Shown here: positions 34,900 through 45,349 of the stretch, piece after piece
Layout of the letters: each line of letters opens with the position of its first letter
Position numbering within the stretch: position 1 is the first letter of the stretch
Origin: Saccharina japonica
Taxonomy: Eukaryota; Sar; Phaeophyceae; Laminariales; Laminariaceae
Assembly: GCA_008828725.1 (NCBI GenBank)
Contig: MEHQ01002267.1
Location: 160,245-224,244 of the forward strand
Direction: 5' to 3'
Length of the DNA: 64,000 bases
Position numbers and translations under genes: made by a program
The notes under the pieces: model-generated
The model's input: only the letters and a program-made list of their open reading frames with translations
Database searches by the model: none
What the model was told of the DNA's origin: nothing

Positions 34900-35720
34900 A
34901 CTTGTTAATCCGTACACTGAAATCAAGTCAAAATAACCACACTAGTTTCAAGATACAAAATTTCCACACTAATTTCAAGATTTTTTTCCACACCTAAATC
35001 AAGTTTTTTTTTCCAAAGAGTCCAAAAAAAGTGAAAAATATATCTCCAGAACTTCGGTCAAAATGGAAAACGACGCAAAACTGGGCGAGTTAGCGGTTCT
35101 TACACTAATTTCAAAATAAAAAGCTCCAAACAAAGATCGGGAACAAGTTGTTTTTTTTGTTCGATACAAGGGCTCCGCGTGGGTGCCGGTATAGCTAATC
35201 CCTACGCTAAAATCAAGTCAAAATATTCATACTTATTTCAAAATAAAAATCCATACTGATTTCAAGGAATGTTTTTTTCCACACTAAAAATAAATTTTGT
35301 TTTTCAAAGAGCCAAAAAAAAGTAAAAAATGGATCTCCAGAACTTCGGTCAGAATCGAAAACGGCCCAAAACTTAGCCGTTCCTACACTAATTTCAAGAC
35401 AAAAAGCTCAAAAAACAAAATCGGGATATGTTTTTTTTTTTTTTTCGTCGGATACAAGTTTGGTGTCGGCATAATGTTACCAGGGCCCTGCATCGATGCC
35501 AGCATTTGTTTTTTGTCCGCTATACCGGCCCCGCTTTGGCATATATAGTTCGGCGTACTGTTGTGCTGCTGTAGCACATGTTGGGTGTGTGGGTGGGTGA
35601 ATGGGGGGTGTGTGCGTGTGTGTGGGTGGGAAGGTTTTTGTTGTCGTTGCTGTTGGCTGTTGCTGTAGTTGTCGATCTGTTGTTTGTCACGTCATACTAC
35701 GACAGTGTGGTATCCCAGAG
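34900..35720 (-). repeat. R2 interspersed repeat, inverted long copy
   Basis: Reverse-complement order of the R2 copy at 345-1150: two units with CCAGAACTTCGGTCA.AAT, CTAATTTCAA and GGGCTCCGCGTGGGTGCCGG, then CATCGATGCC.GCATTTGTT, GGCCCCGCT.TGGCATA, and a GTGTGGGTGGG run and GTTGTCGTTGCTGTTG run. Non-coding. Confidence 0.65.
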
Positions 35721-36010
35721 CGGGGCCGGTATAGCGGACTAAACCAAATAGCAGTACGTACCTTGGGGCAGATGCTTACGTACTGTGTGCAAGAGGTTGT
35801 TCCAACTATGAAAATGTTATGTTCCTATCCGGTCGCCGGCACCTATACGGAGCCCTTGTAGCGGCCCAACAAAAATACAAAACAAAAAGCAGGGACAGCA
35901 CAGTCGTCCCCACCCACAGACATGACAGGACTCAACCGCGTACCAACCCACCCACCAAAGCATCCACCCACCCGCCCACCCACCAACCCACCCACACCCC
36001 ATGTGCTATT
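35721..36010. repeat. R2-related fragment and CCCA-rich tract
   Basis: CGGTCGCCGGCACCTATACGGAGCCCTTGTA near 35840 resembles the R2 CGGAGCCCTTGTA block. 35945-36000 is a (CCCA)-type run also present near 38040-38090 and 430-470. Confidence 0.5.
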
Positions 36011-37880
36011 CTAAATCCCTTTAGGGTTTGGTTTCTGTTTCGGCTCTGAAATACCTTTATCTTTTCTTGACCGTGGTTATGTGACCGTGATTATCTGACC
36101 GCGATTATCTGTCGCCACTTTTTTTACCGCTTTCCAATCGTTATTCACTCGATTATAGACCAAGGTCTCTTTTTCCAAGACTAATTAAAGCAACATGTAT
36201 GTTGTGATTTGTTCGTTTTCACGCTTGATGGGTACGAATAATCATCACCAAACCTTGATTATTCGACATGATTATATTATTTCCGAATCTTGATTATAAT
36301 CATTACTCGGTACGTACAGCGTACTCTTACTATCAATCTCATCTCTTTCGAGTACTCGTACTATCAATTTCATTTATTTCGTATGCTGTATCATAGTACT
36401 TCGTATCATATAGAGACCACCCTACGCCGATAACGAGTGCGGCTGCTGCTGCTTCTGCTGTAGAAAATCACGCTGCTGCTGCTGCTGCTGTACGAGTATA
36501 ATGGCCCACAGAGCACATATTGTACAACAAGCTCCGCAGACACAAATCGACAACCCGACTCTCCAAACGGGACCACTGCTGCTGGTGGTGGTGGCGGTGC
36601 GTGCGTCTGCGGCGCAGCAGCAGCAGCAGGAGCAGCTATGCAGGGGAAGCCAGAACATGTATGTGTACATGTGTACGTATACGAGTAGCAGTTGCCATGT
36701 TTTGCTTTACGAGTAGCTTTTGTGGCCTCGTCTCTCTGCTTCTGGTGCTGCTGCGACTACGACAACTGTGAAAACAATTGGGCTGAGCAGTCGCCGCCTC
36801 CGCCGCCACCACCGCCGCTGCTGCTACTCTACTGTGTTGCTGCTGCTGTGCTGCTGCTGCGGCTGTTTTTGTCACATACCAGGTATCATTCCACCGTCGG
36901 ACTCATCGTTAATATTAACAATGTCGATACTAAAGATGTCGGGAGACAGCACTTTCACTCCTTGACAGACAGCGTCAAGGCAAATGCCTTGACAGACAGC
37001 CTTGACAGCAAAAAACAGGGGACGCTACATCAATCAATATACTTTTATATAGTCGTATGAAGTGTATGGTGTACGTACCTACTGCGTACAGTACGACTCG
37101 TATCTGTTTTTTGTTGGAATATTACTTGGTGTCGGGTCATTGTAGATGATTGATGTCGGTCCACTCTGATTAATGTCGGACACGTCGGTTTGGGCCGTCC
37201 ACCCAAAAAGCAAGTGACGTCATTTCGCAACTATCATTTGATACCCCTCCCCGGCTCTGGTACCTGGATACAACGAAGGGGTCCTCCCTTGGGTTGTGCA
37301 TCACGACTACGTATTAATAAACACTTACCCATGAATGACTTTGAAACAAATGTTCGATGATTTGTTGTGTGTATCTGGATACCGAGGGGCCGAGAGCGAG
37401 GTACGCTTGTACCCCAAATGTCGCGTCCTTGTATGTATGTGTGTTGTGAGCGCTGCAGCGACTCGTCCCGCACAGCAGCAGCACTACAACGCAGCAGAGT
37501 GCAGTAAACCTTTTGCGGCCTGCGTTTTGTGATGGACAAGCTGCTGCTGCTGCACAGCACAGCAGTAGTAGTAGCTGCAAGGAAAATAACTCGGCAGCGA
37601 GACGAACTGTCACCGCAACGTGACCGTTTGTTAATGGTAACTGGTAACTCGCGCTGAGGAGGAGGCAGCACGCTTGAAAAACACACAGTCGGAAACCATA
37701 TGTAATGGTTACTACTTCTCTACCACATTATTATTTTATTTGTCATCTGACCAGATCTAACAGTGTATAGCGCTTGTTCCAATCATCTGTACTCGCTACT
37801 GGTGCCTGGCCGTTGCGAGCCGTGAACATCACAATCAACTACGAGCTCTTCTCGCTGCCCCGGGATATCAAAGGATGGGG
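36011..37880. other. No gene supported; CTG/CAG-rich region
   Basis: 36062-36110 has three GACCGTGATTATCTG-like 16-mers. 36440-36490, 36610-36640 and 36795-36865 are CTG, CAG and CCG tracts. 36925-37015 has CCTTGACAG/GTCAAGG repeats shared with 29820-29950. 37540-37575 has CTG/CAG runs. The frames across these tracts are low-complexity only. TACCAGGTA at 36877. Confidence 0.4.
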
Positions 37881-38130
37881 GATTTAGATCGAGGCTGGGG
37901 TTAGCCCTGGCGATTCTATAACAGTACAGCAGTACAGTAGGTGAGGAGCATGGTGCTGCTGTATCGTACTGGCGGGCAAAAGTAATATAAAACGAAACAG
38001 GGACAGCGCAGACAAGACAGCACTCATCCATTTTCCAACCCACCCGCCCAAACACCCATTCACCCACCAACTCACCCACACACCATATGCTGCAGCAGTA
38101 CAGCAGTACGTAGGTGGGGATCAAACTGGT
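37881..38130. repeat. R2-related CCCA-rich fragment
   Basis: ACAGGGACAGC.CAG...CCAACCCACCCGCCCA...CACCATATGCTGCAGCAGTAC resembles 35890-36005 and, inverted, the start of R2. Non-coding. Confidence 0.45.
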
Positions 38131-38152
38131 GCTTAAATATCGTATTGGGGGG

Positions 38153-38378
38153 GTTCATTTGTTTACGAACCCCCGCCTTTCAGGGGACAGAGCGAGATAC
38201 CCCCGGGAGGGTGCCTTCCCCACCACCCCGCTCGCCGAGTCGGGCACCGGCGGCAATTATTCCGGCGGGGTCACCCAGGGCTGCTGGGGGGCGTGGCACG
38301 GTCGTGGTGCCGAGGGCGGCCGGGTGGCGCACGGTAGAGCCGGTTCCCCGCGGGGCATACAGAAACCGGCATAGTCGC
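38153..38378 (-). repeat. GC-rich interspersed block (R10)
   Basis: Reverse-complement similarity of about 70-75% by eye with 60246-60515. Shared text includes GACTATGCCGGTTTC, ACCGGCTCTACCG, CGACTCGGCGAGCGG and GTCCCCTG.AA. It is markedly GC-rich within AT-rich surroundings. No frame is conserved between the two copies. Confidence 0.6.
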
Positions 38379-38439
38379 GAAGATCCCTTTGGACATCACC
38401 ACTATCACCACTACCGAAGCGTATGACAGTAAATATAAG

Positions 38440-38880
38440 GACCTGGTATACTATATGTGCATGCACGGTCGATCGATCGTTCAACAACAGGAGTTACAGC
38501 AGCAGTATGCAGCAGGAACCACTACTTGTGTACCCACTACTTACAGCAGCAGGCAGCGGCAACACTGCTGTAATAGGTCGTCATGTTGTAGAGTATGTAC
38601 ACCTGGTGTGTGCGCACGTGTGTGTATGTTGATACAATAACCCTGAAACAACACACGTATGTGATACATGCTGTCGCTTCCGATCGATCGTACAACAACA
38701 GGAGTAACAGCAGTATCTATATAGCAGGAATCAGTACTTCTTGTGTACCCACTACTTACAGCAGGAAGCAGCAGCAACACTGCTGTATTACGTCGAAATG
38801 CTGTAGAGTACGCGCACCTGGTGTGTGCGCACGTGTGTGCGTATGCTGATACAATAACCTTGAGACACCACACGTACATG
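38440..38880. repeat. Two-copy ~215-bp tandem duplication
   Basis: The block CGATCGATCGT.CAACAACAGGAG ... CACCTGGTGTGTGCGCACGTGTGTG..TG.TGATACAATAACC is present twice (from 38467 and 38682), about 80% identical. It contains CAG runs and is non-coding. Confidence 0.75.
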
Positions 38881-38889
38881 ATACATACT

Positions 38890-39790
38890 GTCGCCTTTTA
38901 GTGCGTGCTCATGTGTTCATACACATCCAGCGTTGCCTGATAACTGGGAAAATATAAACCTGAAAACATATTAACAACCTACGCACGGCTTACGAGAATA
39001 ATAAGAAAATCTCGCAACCATATCTCAAGGGTCGTTGGCAAAATGTTATGTTGAAGCAAGACGGGATATTAGGCCACCACACAACTCGTGCACGCGCGCG
39101 TCCGTCTCCGGTGCAAAAACAGTACTACGGCAGCAAGCCGCAGAAAGAAGCAGCAGCACTCTGTAGTAGTACCACTTCGAGTATCATTACGGCGGCTGCT
39201 ATTGATAGCTGTTGTTTCATGCCTGGTACGTATGATATCATACTTACCGAAGTCGTACTGCAGCACATACCTTGTACCTGGTATATACGTTGATACGTCT
39301 CACGTGTACATACCAACCTGTCCGGCAATGTTACGACGGTTTGGATATTGACATATACACCAAAATATTCTTACATTTCCGGACCAACTATACCAAACTC
39401 CATGCGGTGAGATCGTTCCTTTTGTTCAGGCACACTTGTTGCTTAGTGCAGGAGCACCACGATGCCCCACCTATCAGATCGTACTGCCGCAATACAGCAG
39501 AGCGCGAGCAAGAAGCAGCACCACTCGGCAGCATGCCACCACTACGAGCATGACACTGCTGCTGCTGCTGTGGTTTTATCTGACGTAGACGACGCATGAT
39601 ACGCACCAGGCATAATGCCTGGTACCTACTGCACTACTGCTGTTGTACACTTATCACGATGCCCGGAAATGTTACGAACGTTTGGATATGAAAATAAATA
39701 CGAAACGTTTAGTACATTTTCGGACAAACTAGTACGGCAAAAAACTCGATGCGGTGAGATCGCTTGTTTCGTAGGCACACCTCGTGCAGC
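38890..39790. other. No gene supported
   Basis: Contains two related blocks near 39310-39420 and 39650-39760 (TGTCCGGCAATGTTACGACGGTTTGGATA-type text), CAG-rich stretches, and TACCTGGTA at 39275. No exon recognised. Confidence 0.35.
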
Positions 39791-39796
39791 AGCATC

Positions 39797-39886
39797 CCCA
39801 TGCCCCCCCGTCATGACCATACGACTGCACAAACGGCATCTCTGGAGTTGTGCAGTCGTATGGTCATGACGGGGGGCCATGGGAGA
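39797..39886. repeat. Strong hairpin
   Basis: The arms pair perfectly over 29 bp around TTGTGCAGTCGTATGGTCAT and its complement, plus several more pairs after one mismatch, enclosing a 15-nt loop. A second short pairing (CGGCATCTC in the loop with GAGATGCCG at 39892) could compete. It could be a foldback insertion or a small-RNA precursor; the sequence cannot tell which. Confidence 0.8.
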
Positions 39887-39899
39887 TGCCGTCGCGTCG

Positions 39900-40295
39900 C
39901 TGCTGTTGCGGCATGTTTGCAGATGTTCGACGTCGCTCGATGTGGACGTCTGTGTGCCCTCCTTTGTTCGTCGTGTTGATGTCGACACAGCAAATCACTT
40001 TTAATACTGCCCCGGAGACCGGGTTTCACGTTGCCCTGGTAGGCTCAGCCGAGTGGGATGGGGTACCCCGTGAAACCGACTCTATTTTTTCGGCTTCGCG
40101 AGCGCGCCGCGCGGGCCACGAGCCTCGGTCGACGGCGAGGCCCGGAGGGCGCGCTCCCCGGGCGACCCCCCGCGGGTCGAGCCCGGTGCCGGCGAGATCG
40201 GCCGGGAGGGCGAGGAGCGAAAACGCGCCGCCCGGCAAAAAAAATCGCAATTTTACTTTGTTACATGGTGTTGGAATTATTCCACAGATTGTCCT
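39900..40295. other. GC-rich island, no gene recognised
   Basis: 40085-40245 is strongly GC-rich (GAGGCCCGGAGGGCGCGCTC...). 40017-40078 contains an inverted pair GGTTTCACG/CGTGAAACC. The stretch 39925-40400 stays open on the plus strand but shows no recognisable domain. Confidence 0.35.
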
Positions 40296-41035
40296 AGTAT
40301 ACTCGATACTCCGAGTATACTCGGAGTATCGAGTATTTTTCGTACTCCGAGTACTGAGAGTATTAGAGTACTGGTGGCCTAATACTCGGAGTACTTGAAG
40401 TATGAGCAGTACTGAAGGCCCAAATACTCCGAGTACTGGGAGTATGAGCGGTACTTATACTCGAGTACAAGCAGTACTCGGAGTAAAAACATCTAAATTA
40501 CTCGGAGTACTCCGAGTATCGGGAGTATTGGACACCGAAATACTGCGAGTACACAAAGTACCTGAAGTATTTTTTTCTCGAAAACACTCTAATTATACTC
40601 CGAGGTAATGGGAGCATCTGTGAATTTTTAAATGCTATAAACGCCAGTCACATGTTCCCAGGACCTGGGAGGAATGACGGCCGAGTCTTTAAAATGATGC
40701 AAAGATGCTCCTAACGTACTTCACACTCCGAGTATACTCGGAGTATCGAGTACATTTCGTACTCCGAGTACTCAAGAGTATAAGAGTATCAGCGGCCTGA
40801 ATACTCGGAGTACTTGGAGTATGAGCAGTACTGAAGCCCCAAATACTCGGAGTACAAGGAGTACCCGCAGTATCGGACCCCGAAATACTCCCGAGTAAAG
40901 CAGTATCGAGAGTGTTCATACCCGAAATCCTCCGAGTACGAGCAGTATCCGGAGTATCGAACCCCGAAATACTCCGAGTACCTGAAGTAATTTATCTCCA
41001 ATACTCGGGACTTTACTCCAAGGTACTCGGACAAC
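40296..41035. repeat. R5 arrays of TACTC-GAGTA palindromes, two copies
   Basis: Two diverged copies (about 40296-40615 and 40715-41035) of a block made of spaced palindromes ACTCCGAGTA/ACTCGGAGTA, with shared text GAGTATCGAGTA..TTTCGTACTCCGAGTACT and GGAGTATGAGCAGTACTGAAG. The design resembles R4 (ACTCGCGAGTA) with a different centre. Non-coding. Confidence 0.8.
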
Positions 41036-41039
41036 CTGT

Positions 41040-41880
41040 TAATTATTCCATCCGACGAAAATAAAAATATCATCCGAAATTCATCATTTATCAGGAGGTA
41101 AATCCACAACAAAGAAATCAAGCATACGAGTTGGGCCAGCCATAAAACGGAGAAAGCTTCCTAAAGTCGTATATCGTGAACCACTGCAAACCAGGCTACA
41201 TACAAAACGCATATGAACATTTCGATACTTTTGTTTTTCCCGACTCGATCTTGCCGAGATATCCGCGAAAACTCAAAAGACACACAACTCGTACAAAAAT
41301 CGTTATTTTCAATCAAAACTAAACTTAGTGGAGACAGTGCTGAGGACACAAGGAGAAGGGCGATGAAAGTCTCGTTGCCCAATTCGCCATCCATGAGCAG
41401 TTATTACCAAAACCGATTCCACACACTAAGTCAAGTCAGTACGAAAAAAATGTCATTTTTGCGATGCCCCGCTTAATTTAGAGAATTTCGCACTGTATTT
41501 TTAACCCCGGATTTGAATCGCACGTTCAAAGGCATTCACTGTCGGCCCTTCTTTGTTTTTTTTGTTTTTTTTACGACGAGTAGTTTTGGTCGCTTTTGCA
41601 TGTTTTCGGGTTGTTGGATCGGTTGTATCTCTTGGAAAAAAAAAAAAGTTACAGGGCCGAAGGTCAATGAATCGATGAGTGCATGAGCTACCCCATGTCC
41701 AAAAATCATGTCCAAATTCTTAAAATTGATGGGGGCATCGCCAATACGACGTTTAAACCGTTTGAATGCTGGCCCAGCTCGTAGTACAGCAGCAGTAGCT
41801 GCAACACGCGCATAAAAACCACAAAAACGTACAGCAGAGTTAAAAACCGCGATGAGAGGCACAGGACAGCAGTACTTAGC
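41040..41880. other. No gene supported
   Basis: 41213-41476 has an 87-codon plus frame (...AEDTRRRAMKVSLPNSPS...) that is mildly protein-like but has no recognised domain or splice context. The remainder is T-rich. Confidence 0.3.
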
Positions 41881-41883
41881 TCT

Positions 41884-41940
41884 GCATAGCACTGCATAGC
41901 ACTGCATAGCACTGCATAGCACTGCATAGCACTGCATAGC
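41884..41940. repeat. 10-bp minisatellite, about 5.5 copies
   Basis: Perfect tandem repeat of GCATAGCACT. Confidence 0.95.
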
Positions 41941-42270
41941 AGAGCGTGCGTACTCGTGCTTCTACATACTCGAAGTACATTATGTGCTCGTACTCCTACA
42001 AAGCTCGAGCTCACTGCTGGCTGTTCCTGTTTTTGAAGCTGTACGTACCCGTGCGAACATGCCTTCATTCATACCTGGTACATTGTTCCATTTACAGTTA
42101 CAATAGTGCCTGGTATACCTTGGATCGGGTAAAACTCACAGCTGTCGTATTTTAAAAAAAATCCAGAAAATGAAAAGGCGCACACTGCAGCAACTTGCTG
42201 TGTGGACTGAAAACGAACCCAGTGCACATTATTTACAGTATTTTTAAGCTGCAGCACGACATAAAATAAA
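41941..42270. other. No gene seen
   Basis: Mixed sequence with TACCTGGTA at 42072. It ends in TAAAATAAA, the left target-site duplication of the next element. Confidence 0.4.
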
Positions 42271-43141
42271 GGGCATTAGCCAAAAATAGGTACACCTACG
42301 CACTTTGGGTCATTTGTAGGTACACTGCGTAATGTACAACGGAAACGGCTTCCGGGCCCGCCTGATATTGGGCCTGCGCTCCATTGTACCTACAAATGGC
42401 TCAAAGTGCGCAGGTACACCTATTATCGGCTACTCAATGTGCGTATCGCCTATTTTTGGCTTCAACTGTACCTATAAATGGCTCAAACGATCACTTTTTG
42501 GCAACTGAAATATAGACAGACGGCCACACATTCACCCACGTTTGCTACGTATGGAATGTTGTTCCGGACTGGGTCAACGGCTGTGTAACTTAGACTCCCT
42601 TGACCGTACGGTATTACGCTGTACACGTATATTATATACCAAAGTTTCTTCTACTATATACTGCACTACATTATGTATATTGTACTTTCAGCATAACGGC
42701 ATGGAAACACTTGTCATTGTTGTTTCTCCACATTGTATATATGTGTGTGCGTAGGAGGGGTATCGTACTAAATGCGTATGCGTTGATCGCTATACGATTG
42801 CTCGCTTGTAGGTAATGCGTGATAACTCCTCAGTGTCAAAGTGGTTGTACTGGTACGGTCGGCTGGTTGACAGCCCCGGCATCTGATGTGGCCGTCTGTC
42901 TATATTTCAGTTGCCAAAACGTGATCGTTTGAGCCACTTATAAGTACAGTTGAAGCAAAAAATAGGCGACACGCACATTGAGTAGCCGATAATAGGTGTA
43001 CCTGCGCACTTTAAGCCATTTGTAGGTACAATGGAGCGCAGGCCCAATATCAGGCGGGCCGAGAAGCCGTTTCCGGTGTACATTGCGCAGTGTACCTATA
43101 AATGGCTCAAATTCAGGTGTACCTATGTTTGGCTAATGACC
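42271..43141. mobile_element. TIR element with 9-bp target duplication (family B)
   Basis: An 871-bp element with inverted arms 42271-42528 and 42886-43141 (about 255 bp, near 90% identical). It ends in GG(G/T)CATTAGCCAAA and is flanked by a perfect 9-bp direct repeat TAAAATAAA (42262-42270 and 43142-43150). The spacer holds no recognisable gene. Long TIRs with a 9-bp duplication suggest a Mutator-like non-autonomous element. The ends resemble those at 60625-61381. Confidence 0.8.
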
Positions 43142-43150
43142 TAAAATAAA

Positions 43151-43477
43151 TGGAGTACTAATAATTAATTCGAGGAAAACATTTCTTTATTTGTTTGTAT
43201 GTTAATGTGTGTCCTCGGGCAATCATATATTTGAACCACACTACTCCTGGAACTGCTTGCTGTCGACACTGCCTGTGTGGCGCTACTCGTACAGCAGCAG
43301 CGTACAGCAGCAGCAGTAGTAGATCAAAATGATAATGCATGTACGTGTACCCTCCTTGTACATGCATACACTCGAACCAACTTGTATGCGCGTGCTCGTG
43401 TAACTGCCGGGTGTGTAGCTTGATTCATAATGTATACTCCATCGTTTCAACCACATCCAAACTTTCTTCATAAATGC
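43151..43477. other. No gene seen
   Basis: AT-rich with a CAG cluster near 43290-43320. The minus frame crossing it is low-complexity. Confidence 0.4.
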
Positions 43478-44218
43478 ACCAGGGCGTAAAATAGGCGTCC
43501 GGCTCGTGGTGAAATCACCGTACCACGACGTGGAGGCCGTGGTGCGGGCCCGTGCGGGCACGCACCACATTGCCGGAGGGCCCCCGGAGGGCCGCCGGAG
43601 GCCGTTTTGTTTTGCCATATATGCGTCAATATACTCAAAATGTGCGTCTAACCCGCTCGTTTTATCCCCTTGTATACGTGGTGCCGGCTGCCTTAGAATG
43701 TTCTGCATTTTGCGAAGAAGCAAGGACAAAATTACGGTAAAAAAGCATCACATATCGTCAGCAGATGTGAGGTGCTTGAATAGGCGCCACATGCCACAGC
43801 AGTGTCCCTGGCCTGGTTTGCCTGGAACGTCCTCAGGCATAGGAAAACGGCAGCAGTTTGAATCGAATTCTCAAAAGAAGTAAAGCACTTTATGCCAAAA
43901 GAGGAAACAAGACCCAAACATAGCATCTGAGACGAAATCGAGACAACACAAAAAAACACGCCAAAACAAAATCGTCTGCGACGCAATAGGTCCAAAATTT
44001 TTTTCGCCTGCGGCGAAACAGAACCAACAATATTTTTTCCCGCCTACGGCGAACAAGGACCCGCACATGTTTTTTTGCCTTCGGCGAAAAAAGGTGCGGC
44101 ACAAGAAAAACGTGATGCGGCAAGCCGCACCATGTCTTCGGCACGCGGTGAAAAAAACGGGATTTGCGAGAAAAAGGTGCGGCAGCGCAACATTTCACCA
44201 CCTATTTTACGCCCTGGT
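43478..44218. mobile_element. TIR element with internal repeated hairpins
   Basis: A 741-bp element with 18-bp perfect inverted ends ACCAGGGCGTAAAATAGG and a possible 4-bp duplication ATGC (43474-43477 and 44219-44222). A second inner match (GTGGTGAAAT) extends the arms. Internally there are CCGGAGGGCC repeats near 43575 and three evenly spaced GCCT.CGGCGAA hairpins at 43999-44090. No transposase was found. Confidence 0.6.
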
Positions 44219-44234
44219 ATGCACCGCATTTTTT

Positions 44235-44970
44235 TCACATTTTAAATAGGCCTTTCAAGTCCGGCTCCGAACGTTCTTGTAAATTAATGTTTTCAAATAA
44301 CATCTTTAGGCTGCATACATCCGGTGTTATTGTTGCAACAACATAATTTATTTTTGGGATATTTTCGTAGGGAAGAACGACATGTAGGAAATGGAATGAT
44401 TCATCCCCGGGGAAAACATGTGTTTGTGTCTGCATTCTCCTCGTGATGCTACTGTAACCGGGTGTAGTTCTGAAGATACCTTACATTTTTCGCGGATAAA
44501 ATCTGAGTCTTTGGGACAAAGTCAGATGCCAATGTCATTAATTTTTGAAGCAACCTGCCCTTTTGAGAGCGGCAGATTTAATGAAAACGCTTGGAATCAT
44601 CCCGCTCGCGTTCACGGTTCACGGGGAGGTATTCAGCGGTGAGTACTAAGAGCGAAGGGCATTGAGGTCGACCCTGTCACCACAGCAGCACTGTGAAATG
44701 TAAAGAGCACCTACACCGTAAATACTCACTTGGGGAGATGTCCTGCGAAGCAACATGGACCTCGACTCTACGAAGCAGATGATGCAAAGGGCCGACAAAA
44801 TGTGACTCCTTTATGATACTACTGCACATTGTTTTTAAGTCGCCCCTTTGTAGTTGCGCACTCCCACCTCCCCTGTCAAGATTCAAATAAATGCTCGACA
44901 TGCCACCCAAAATCCAAGATCGTGCCTACTTTTCGCTTTTCTCTCTGCCCCCGCACGCGTTCGTGGCGAG
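44235..44970. CDS. Cluster of short exon-like segments, unknown
   Basis: Several segments look coding without a recognisable family. Minus 44435-44235 reads MQTQTHVFPGDESFHFLHVV... to a stop. Minus 44845-44730 (GDLKTMCSSIIKESHFVGPL...) is bounded by an acceptor-like ACTACAAAG and a consensus GTGAGT donor. Plus 44891-44970 reads MLDMPPKIQDRAYFSLFSL... and ends at a consensus GTAAGC donor followed by G-rich intron-like DNA. The plus segment is a candidate first exon for the gene at 45350, but its phase (2) does not fit that exon (0) without another exon between. Opposite-strand calls overlap, so at most some are real. Confidence 0.28.
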
Positions 44971-45349
44971 GTAAGCGAGGGGAACGGAGGGCGAGGGCCG
45001 TCGAAGCCGATCCTCGAAGAGAGCGCTCGAAGGAACTAAAAAACCCTCGAGATATTGAAGTGCCGAGATTCCGATACTGAGGCCGGCCCAGAATAAAAAT
45101 TATTTTTCCTGCATGCTTTAGGGTGGACCCAACACTATTTTATATATATTTATTTTACGTGAATCCGAAACGTGTTTTTCGTCCTGATGTCTTGGTTGAT
45201 ATATTGTTTAGAGCGTTTGGTACATGCCAGTACAATTCACTTAAACGTGTCCTGAATTCCTTCTTACCCCCCACGCTCCCCTTCTCCTTGCCCCCCCCCC
45301 ACACACCGTCCCCTCTCCTCTCCTCTCATATCCCCATTCCATCCACCAG

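Noticed and set aside
41480..41550. tRNA-like GATTCAAATCC on the minus strand
   Set aside because: No box A at the required distance and no pairing stems.
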